Below are positions 1 through 4,525 of a stretch of DNA of 6,416 nt, in pieces. Each line of letters starts with the position of its first letter. Position 1 is the stretch's first letter. The notes below the pieces were generated by a model. The model worked only from the letters and a program-made list of their open reading frames with translations, searched no databases and was not told the DNA's origin. Both the position numbers and the translations under genes were made by a program. This stretch comes from Phycisphaerales bacterium UBA1926 (GTDB lineage: Bacteria; Planctomycetota; Phycisphaerae; Phycisphaerales; UBA1924): positions 4,441 through 10,856 of the forward strand of contig DDFO01000029.1 of NCBI GenBank assembly GCA_002337215.1, read 5' to 3'.

Positions 1-1349
1 ACGTCGGCGTCCTGCTCGATCGAGCCCGATTCGCGGAGGTCGCTCATGCGCGGCCGGTTGCCGTCCCGGCTCTCGGCGGCGCGGTTGAGCTGGGCGAGGC
101 AGAGCACGGGGAGTTTGAGTTCGCGGGCGAGCGCCTTGATCTGACGGCTGATCGAGCTGACCTCGTTCTGCCGGCCGTCGCGGGCGGACCCCGGGGCGGT
201 CAGGAGCTGGAGGTAGTCGATGACGATCGCCTTGAGTTTGTAGCGTTCGCTCATCCGGCGGGCCTTGGCGCGGAGCTGGAGGATCGTTAGGCCGGGCGTG
301 TCGTCGATGTAGATTGGTGCCTCGTAGAGCTCGCCCGCGGCCTCGTTGAGCTTCTCCCACGCCTGCATCTCGCTCATGCCGTCGCCGCCCAGTTGGCCTG
401 TCCGCAGCTTGTGGGCGTCGATGCCCGATCGGGCACTCAGCAATCGCTGGACAAGGGCTTCGCGGGACATCTCGAGGCTGAAGAAGCCGACCGCGGCGGG
501 GTCGCCACCGTCGCTCTTGGGGCTCCAGGGCGTGCGCCCCCCGAACGCGACCTGCTCGGCGAGGTTGAGCGACAGGGCGGTCTTGCCCATCGAGGGGCGT
601 GCGGCGAGGATGATCATCTCGCCGGGCTGCATGCCGCCCAGCATCTCGTCCAGGTCCGTAAAGCCGGTCGGGACGCCGACGGTGCCCTTGCCCTCGGCCT
701 GCATCTCGATGCGGACGATCTCGTCTCGCAGGAGTTCAGAGAGTTTCTCGGGGCCCTTGGTTTCCGTCTCGCTGGCGATCTCGAAGATCATCTGTTCGGC
801 GGAATCGAGGATGTCGGCCCCGCCGTTGTCGCCCGCCTGGTCAGCGGTGTTGAACGCCATGTGCATGATCTCGCCCGCGGTCGATATCAGCCGGCGGAGT
901 CGGCCCCGGTCGGCGATGATCCGGGCGTAATGCTGGGCGTTCCGGGCGCTGGGCACGGCCTCGGCGAGCGAGACGAGGAAATCGGTATCGCCCGCGTCGA
1001 TGACCTTGCGTGACTGGAGCAGCTCGGCGAGCGGGATCAGGTCGATCGTCCGCGTCTCGTTGTGCAGGTCGAGCATCGCCTGAAAAATCTGCCCGTGCTG
1101 CTGGCTGTAGAACTGCTCGGGCTTGCTGACAAGGCTGATGACATCGCCGATGACGCTCGGGTCGAGCATGACCGAGCCCAGCAGGGCGATCTCGGCCTCG
1201 TTGGAATGGGGCGGGAGCTGGCCGAAGAGCTTCTGGAGCGTCTCCTCGGCGATCGCGTTGCCGCGTTTTTTCTTATCGAAGGCGTCGCGGCGGGCCTGCT
1301 TGGCATCGCCCCCGTCCTTGCCGTTGAAGATGCCGTTGCCGTCGCTCAC
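1..1349 (-). CDS. dnaB: Replicative DNA helicase DnaB (3' end outside window)
   Basis: This encodes the hexameric RecA-fold helicase that unwinds DNA at the replication fork using ATP and recruits primase. 449 residues are visible, read from the reverse complement. About 44 variable residues come first, then the N-terminal domain opening with LPPHSNEAEIALLGSVMLD (from about residue 45), a linker, and the ATPase domain. Walker A is ARPSMGKTA with Lys256; SLEM follows at 291-294; the Walker B strand is AIVIDYLQLL with Asp378; the end shows CLAQLNRAAE and RPRMSDLRESGSIEQDAD. Relative to E. coli DnaB there is a roughly 12-residue Gly/Pro/Asp-rich insertion between Walker A and SLEM (about 269-286). 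The reading frame is still open at the window edge, and some tens of C-terminal residues are missing. The start is GTG at 1347-1349, chosen because GGAGG (1355-1359) sits 5 nt upstream. It is transcribed divergently from pdxH. No intein is visible in the part seen. Family assignment is very secure. Confidence 0.97.
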   Translation of the reverse strand, partial: MSDGNGIFNGKDGGDAKQARRDAFDKKKRGNAIAEETLQKLFGQLPPHSNEAEIALLGSVMLDPSVIGDVISLVSKPEQFYSQQHGQIFQAMLDLHNETRTIDLIPLAELLQSRKVIDAGDTDFLVSLAEAVPSARNAQHYARIIADRGRLRRLISTAGEIMHMAFNTADQAGDNGGADILDSAEQMIFEIASETETKGPEKLSELLRDEIVRIEMQAEGKGTVGVPTGFTDLDEMLGGMQPGEMIILAARPSMGKTALSLNLAEQVAFGGRTPWSPKSDGGDPAAVGFFSLEMSREALVQRLLSARSGIDAHKLRTGQLGGDGMSEMQAWEKLNEAAGELYEAPIYIDDTPGLTILQLRAKARRMSERYKLKAIVIDYLQLLTAPGSARDGRQNEVSSISRQIKALARELKLPVLCLAQLNRAAESRDGNRPRMSDLRESGSIEQDAD

Positions 1350-1354
1350 GCCTG

Positions 1355-1359
1355 CCTCC
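1355..1359 (-). promoter_or_regulatory. Ribosome binding site fixing the GTG start of dnaB
   Basis: The minus strand reads GGAGG followed by 5 nt and then GTG. This is the only good Shine-Dalgarno near the N-terminus of the helicase frame and supports the non-ATG start at 1349. Confidence 0.7.
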
Positions 1360-1411
1360 GTTGATCTGACGCGACACCGTAGACGTTCGCGCGGGATCCG
1401 CCAAGCGGCAC

Positions 1412-1427
1412 GCGGGGCCGACCCCGC
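1412..1427. repeat. Short GC hairpin, 6-bp stem with CCGA loop
   Basis: The stem arms are GCGGGG (1412-1417) and CCCCGC (1422-1427), around the loop CCGA. It lies in the dnaB-pdxH spacer, upstream of dnaB on the minus strand. No T-run follows it on either strand, so it does not look like an intrinsic terminator. It could fold in a dnaB leader if transcription starts far enough upstream; otherwise it may be chance in GC-rich DNA. Confidence 0.35.
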
Positions 1428-1479
1428 CTCGCGGACTGAAACGGGCGGTCGTGGGATGACGAAATCGAAATTCCTAGAG

Positions 1480-1488
1480 TTGTCCACA
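1480..1488 (+). promoter_or_regulatory. DnaA-box-like 9-mer TTGTCCACA
   Basis: The plus strand reads TTGTCCACA. It differs from the E. coli consensus TTATCCACA only at the third base and equals the form preferred in high-GC bacteria such as Streptomyces. It lies between dnaB and pdxH, about 130 bp upstream of the dnaB start and 50 bp upstream of the pdxH start. It sits inside the inverted repeat GTTGT-CCAC-ACAAC (1479-1492). The match is seen in the sequence; binding by DnaA and control of either gene are inference. Only one such site was noticed, so this is not an origin. Confidence 0.4.
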
Positions 1489-1501
1489 CAACCGACAGCG
1501 T

Positions 1502-1517
1502 CCCGGCCCGAGCCGGG
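1502..1517 (+). repeat. Short GC hairpin just upstream of the pdxH ribosome binding site
   Basis: The arms CCCGGC (1502-1507) and GCCGGG (1512-1517) enclose the loop CCGA. The hairpin ends 10 nt before the Shine-Dalgarno GGGAG (1528-1532) of pdxH, so it could lie in the pdxH leader. No promoter could be placed with confidence, so whether it is transcribed is unknown. Its loop sequence is the same as that of the hairpin at 1412-1427. Confidence 0.3.
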
Positions 1518-1537
1518 CGTTCACCGCGGGAGACAGC

Positions 1538-2278
1538 ATGACCGACAAGGCCCCCACCGACGACCGAGCTGACGCATCTTCCGGATTCTTCGACGAGACC
1601 TACGACGCCGAGCAGTTGCCCGACCCGCTGCCCGAGTCGCCCTTCCCGATGTTCGAGGAGTGGTTGGCCGAGGCGAAGGACCGCAAAGACATCCCGAACC
1701 CCAACGCGATGTGCCTGAGCACGGTGTCGACGGACGGGCAGGCCTCGTCGCGCATGGTGCTCTGCAAGGAGGTGCTGGCGGGCCGGGGGGCGGTCGTGTT
1801 CTACACGAACTACGACAGCCGGAAGGCGAACGAACTGGCGGGCAACCCGAAGTGCGCGCTGCTCTTCCACTGGGACCATCAGGGACGGCAGGTCCGCGTC
1901 GAGGGGCAAGTGACGAAGGCGCCCGATTCGATGAGCGACGCGTACTTCGCGAGCCGTCGGTGGGAGAGCCGGCTGGGAGCGCACGCGAGCGCACAGAGCC
2001 GACCGATCGGCTCGCGGCAGGAGCTCGTCGAAAAGGTGATGGAAAAAGCGATCGAGCTGGATCTGGATCTATCCAAGGTCATCGACGGGGACGGCCGCGA
2101 CCTGTTCATCCCGCGTCCGGCAAACTGGGGCGGGTACATGGTCTGGGCGACCGGCGTCGAGCTCTGGTGCGACGGCGCGGGCCGGGTGCACGAGCGGGCG
2201 CGATGGGACCGGGACCTCACGGACGCCGGCGGTGGGTTCGAGGGAGGCCCTTGGCGTGTGAGCCGCCTGCAACCCTGA
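1538..2278 (+). CDS. pdxH: Pyridoxamine 5'-phosphate oxidase (PdxH)
   Basis: This is the FMN-dependent cytosolic oxidase that converts pyridoxamine or pyridoxine 5'-phosphate to pyridoxal 5'-phosphate with O2, the last step of B6 synthesis and salvage (EC 1.4.3.5). The product is 246 residues, slightly longer than E. coli PdxH because of a Asp/Pro-rich N-terminus. Family motifs occur in order: PNAMCLSTV (54-63), the FMN-binding RMVLCK (72-77), FYTNYDSRK (88-96), LLFHW (108-112), RQVRVEG (117-123), YFASR (136-140), SAQSRPI (151-157), IPRPANWGGY (191-200), RVHER (216-220) and the terminal WRVSRLQP. Arg216 and His218 correspond to the E. coli substrate-site Arg197 and His199. The ATG is preceded by GGGAG (1528-1532) with a 5-nt gap. 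It is monocistronic here: divergent from dnaB, and convergent with a small membrane gene ending 4 bp after its stop. All key motifs are intact, so it should be active. Confidence 0.97.
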   Translation: MTDKAPTDDRADASSGFFDETYDAEQLPDPLPESPFPMFEEWLAEAKDRKDIPNPNAMCLSTVSTDGQASSRMVLCKEVLAGRGAVVFYTNYDSRKANELAGNPKCALLFHWDHQGRQVRVEGQVTKAPDSMSDAYFASRRWESRLGAHASAQSRPIGSRQELVEKVMEKAIELDLDLSKVIDGDGRDLFIPRPANWGGYMVWATGVELWCDGAGRVHERARWDRDLTDAGGGFEGGPWRVSRLQP

Positions 2279-2282
2279 CGCA

Positions 2283-2537
2283 TTACGGAGCCGCGTCGTC
2301 ACCCGCGGGCAGCGGGGCATCGCCGCCCGACCGCAGCACGAGCGTCTCAACGAGGCGCTGCGTCTCGGCCTGCTCGACGCGGAGCGTCTCCACCTTCCGT
2401 TGCAGCGACGCGATTTCGTTGGTCAGCTCTGTCGTGTCGTTCCCGCTGAAGATCATCACGATGATCGCGATCAATATGAGCGTTCCGCACCCCAGGCTGG
2501 CGACGTTCTCGCGTCTTTTGTCGGAGTTTTCTGCCAT
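2283..2537 (-). CDS. Small single-pass membrane protein with coiled coil, function unknown
   Basis: I do not recognise a named family. The 84-residue product has a charged N-terminus (residues 1-12, MAENSDKRRENV), one hydrophobic helix (about 14-30, containing LILIAIIVMIF), then a helix with heptad-like hydrophobics (Leu38, Ile42, Leu45, Val49, Leu52, Val63, Leu66) that suggests a coiled coil, and a Gly/Asp/Pro/Ala tail. It probably sits in the inner membrane and may self-associate; that is inference. The start at 2537 is chosen because AAGGAAGGG (2542-2550) precedes it with a 4-nt gap. An upstream in-frame ATG at 2579 would add 14 basic residues but has no ribosome binding site. Its stop lies 4 bp from that of pdxH, and it is divergent from the secreted deiminase. 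Membrane topology, codon pattern and RBS make it likely real. Confidence 0.72.
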   Translation of the reverse strand: MAENSDKRRENVASLGCGTLILIAIIVMIFSGNDTTELTNEIASLQRKVETLRVEQAETQRLVETLVLRSGGDAPLPAGDDAAP

Positions 2538-2613
2538 AAGACCCTTCCTTCCCGGACCTTTCTTGGGCATGCACGCCATGTTGTTTCAAAGACGATAACT
2601 CGTTGCGTGTCCT

Positions 2614-2641
2614 TTGAGCGGTGGGCCCGGTGTGGTAGGAT
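2614..2641 (+). promoter_or_regulatory. Candidate sigma70-type promoter for the secreted deiminase
   Basis: TTGAGC (2614-2619, 4 of 6 matches to TTGACA) and TAGGAT (2636-2641, 4 of 6 matches to TATAAT) are separated by 16 bp. The bases TGTGG directly before the -10 place a TG near the extended -10 position. Transcription would begin near 2648, giving a leader of about two dozen bases that includes the strong Shine-Dalgarno. The call rests on motif match and position only. Confidence 0.4.
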
Positions 2642-2661
2642 CCAAAGCTCGTGCTGCAATC

Positions 2662-2666
2662 GGAGG
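2662..2666 (+). promoter_or_regulatory. Ribosome binding site fixing the GTG start at 2672
   Basis: GGAGG lies 5 nt before the GTG at 2672-2674. It lies downstream of the alternative in-frame GTG at 2651, which has no Shine-Dalgarno. The later GTG also places a hydrophobic signal sequence directly at the N-terminus. Confidence 0.75.
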
Positions 2667-2671
2667 GATCT

Positions 2672-4354
2672 GTGAAAATATCTGCCTGTGTTGTTGTGCC
2701 CTGCCTCGTCGCGGCGTGCGGTCTGTCGGTCGCGTCCGCGGATCCCGAGGCCGACGCGTTGCCCCGATCGCTCACGGAACGCGAGTCGACGCTGATCGAG
2801 CGTGAGCCGATCGTGGCTGAGGGGCTGGCGGGCTTCGTCGCCCGCGGCCTCTCCGAAGGCCAGCAGCCGGCGGGTCGGGTGGCGTGCCCTCCCGAGTACG
2901 CCCCGATGGAGGGCATCCTGATGGCCTACGAGGGCCAGACGGGGTGGAAACGGATCCTCGAGCAGATGGCGGCGCGGATCACCAACGAGGGGGGCGCGAA
3001 CGTCTACGTGATGTGCGACACCGCGAGCGAGGCGAGCAGCGTGCGATCGGCGATGGCGTTCGCGGGGGCCGACGACAGCCGGGTGTTCACGTTTGTGCAA
3101 CCGACCAACTCGATATGGATGCGTGACTACGGGCCGCGGTACATCTTCGAGGGCAACGGGGGACCCGGCGCGGACCTCGGTGTGCGCGCGGTCGTGGACC
3201 ACACCTACAACAGGCCCAGGCCCAACGACAACCTGATCCCCGACTTCTGGTCGGATGTCCGAGGCGAACCCGAATACCAGATCCCGCTCGTGCACGGGGG
3301 CGGCAACTACCACCTCTCGGGCGCGGCTGACGCGTATTCCACCCGGCTGATCGCCAACGAGAACGGCGCGTTGAGCGAGCCGGAAATCGTCGATCTGTGG
3401 AGGCAATTCCAGAACGTCGAGACCGAGGTCACCGACCCGCTCCCCGCGAGCGTGGACTCGACGCAGCACATCGATATGTGGATGCAGATCACCGGGGACC
3501 GCTCGGTCGTCATCGCCGACTACCCGCTCGCGTCCGGCTCGACGCACGACCAGGTCGCGGATGCGCAGGCGGCGACCATGCAGGCGGCGGGGTACGCGGT
3601 GACACGGGTGGACAACATCGGCAACCCGCAGGCGGTCCACTACACGTTCACAAACGTCGTGATGTGCAACAACATCGTGCTGCTCCCCGAGTACGACAAT
3701 ATCCCCGGTTCCTACAGCGCCAACGCGCTCGCGGCGTGGCAGGCCCACCTGCCGGATCATCAGATCATCCAGGTCGATTGCGACGCGATCGTGACCGCGG
3801 CGGGCGTGATGCACTGCATCGTGATGCACGTGCCCGCGAGCGCGGGCGGAGAAGACCCTGTGGTGTGGGTGACGTCGCCCAACAACAGCGGGTTCTTCGA
3901 GCCGGGCGAGGACGCGACGATCACCTGGCGGACCGACGACGACGGTGCATTCTTCGGCGACGGCGTGAGCGAGGTCGACATGCTGCTGAGCACCGACGGG
4001 GGGCAAACCTTCACCCCCCAGGCGACGGGCGAGCCCGACGACGGCGCGATCACATGGACCGTCCCAGATGTGCTGACCTCGCAGGGCGTGCTCCGGATCG
4101 TGGCCCGCGACGCCGACGGCAACGAGGGCTACGACGACACCGACGAGCTGTTCATCATCAACGGGAGCGACCCCGCCTGCAACGGCGCGGACCTCGTCGC
4201 CCCCTTCGGCGTGCTCGATCTGGGCGATGTCCTGGCCTTCATCGCGGGGTTCACGAACCAGGACCCGATCACGGATCTCGCGCCGCCCAGCGGCGTGTTC
4301 GACCTCGCGGACGTGCAGGAATTCATCCGTGCGTTCGGGGCGGGGTGCCCGTAA
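2672..4354 (+). CDS. Secreted agmatine/peptidylarginine deiminase-family protein with Ig-like and dockerin-like C-terminal domains
   Basis: This is a guanidino-modifying enzyme of the PAD_porph (agmatine deiminase / bacterial peptidylarginine deiminase) family, which hydrolyses a guanidinium group to a ureido group plus ammonia. Of 560 residues, 1-23 form a signal sequence (MKISACVVVP start, ASA-D possible cleavage at 23/24); VAAC at 13-16 could instead be a lipobox. The catalytic core spans about 72-388: WMRDYGP (149-155, Asp152), HGGGN (208-212), QHIDMW (265-270, His266 and Asp268) and VMHC (379-382, Cys382). These match the Asp, His-x-Asp and Cys of P. gingivalis PAD. Agmatine deiminases have Glu before the GG motif; here it is His208, which leans towards a peptide or other guanidino substrate. 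An Ig-like beta domain follows (about 394-498, with LLSTDGGQTF and ARDADGNEG). A two-unit dockerin-like tail (503-560) ends the protein. The substrate is not determinable; exported localisation is well supported. The neighbouring genes are on the opposite strand, so it is probably transcribed alone. Confidence 0.88.
   Translation: MKISACVVVPCLVAACGLSVASADPEADALPRSLTERESTLIEREPIVAEGLAGFVARGLSEGQQPAGRVACPPEYAPMEGILMAYEGQTGWKRILEQMAARITNEGGANVYVMCDTASEASSVRSAMAFAGADDSRVFTFVQPTNSIWMRDYGPRYIFEGNGGPGADLGVRAVVDHTYNRPRPNDNLIPDFWSDVRGEPEYQIPLVHGGGNYHLSGAADAYSTRLIANENGALSEPEIVDLWRQFQNVETEVTDPLPASVDSTQHIDMWMQITGDRSVVIADYPLASGSTHDQVADAQAATMQAAGYAVTRVDNIGNPQAVHYTFTNVVMCNNIVLLPEYDNIPGSYSANALAAWQAHLPDHQIIQVDCDAIVTAAGVMHCIVMHVPASAGGEDPVVWVTSPNNSGFFEPGEDATITWRTDDDGAFFGDGVSEVDMLLSTDGGQTFTPQATGEPDDGAITWTVPDVLTSQGVLRIVARDADGNEGYDDTDELFIINGSDPACNGADLVAPFGVLDLGDVLAFIAGFTNQDPITDLAPPSGVFDLADVQEFIRAFGAGCP
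4178..4351 (+). other. Two-unit dockerin-like (GC-type) C-terminal domain, Phycisphaerae style
   Basis: This is a subregion of the secreted deiminase (residues 503-560). Unit 1 contains ADLVAPFGVLDLGDVLAFI and unit 2 contains DLAPPSGVFDLADVQEFI; each is followed by a short helix with Phe. Cys503 and Cys559 bracket the pair and could form a disulfide. The pattern resembles dockerin/EF-hand duplications found at the C-termini of many Phycisphaerae exported proteins. The EF-hand loop positions that normally carry Asn or Asp are replaced by Val/Ala and Pro, and the loop is one residue longer than canonical, so calcium binding is doubtful. A role in surface attachment or sorting is inference. Confidence 0.75.
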
Positions 4355-4525
4355 ATAAATGAAAGTGCTCGTGCTCCGATCGCTGCCCCGTGCCGATCTT
4401 GGTGGGCGATTCCCATATAAATCGTCATCCGTAATATTTGACGTTCAGCACGCGAGGTCGTCGGAGATTCCACATTCGGGACCGTGCCGTGATTATGAAG
4501 CGGCGGAGCCGTTCTTCGCGGCGTG

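Noticed and set aside
393..1013. Plus-strand open frames across the dnaB region
   Set aside because: The minus strand encodes an uninterrupted DnaB with all ATPase motifs; the plus-strand frames have no RBS and no protein-like pattern.
1..1349. Intein or split in dnaB, a common intein insertion gene
   Set aside because: The frame runs through Walker A, Walker B and the following motifs without an intein-sized insertion; only a loop of about 12 residues is present. The unseen C-terminus cannot be judged.
1376..1405. Candidate promoter for dnaB on the minus strand (TTGGCG, 17 bp, TACGGT)
   Set aside because: The -10 matches only half the consensus and GC-rich DNA gives such pairs easily, so the position is suggestive but too weak to list as a feature.
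2471..4006. Long minus-strand open frame (511 codons) opposite the deiminase gene
   Set aside because: It is an Arg/His/Val-rich shadow frame, as expected opposite a GC-rich gene. The plus strand has clear family motifs, a signal sequence and a ribosome binding site.
4355..4525. Possible terminator, promoter or small RNA in the convergent spacer
   Set aside because: There is a more AT-rich core (about 4410-4443) with TATAAA at 4416-4421 and TTGACG at 4438-4443, but no partner element lies at promoter spacing. No GC stem followed by a T-run is visible on either strand. I see nothing supportable here.
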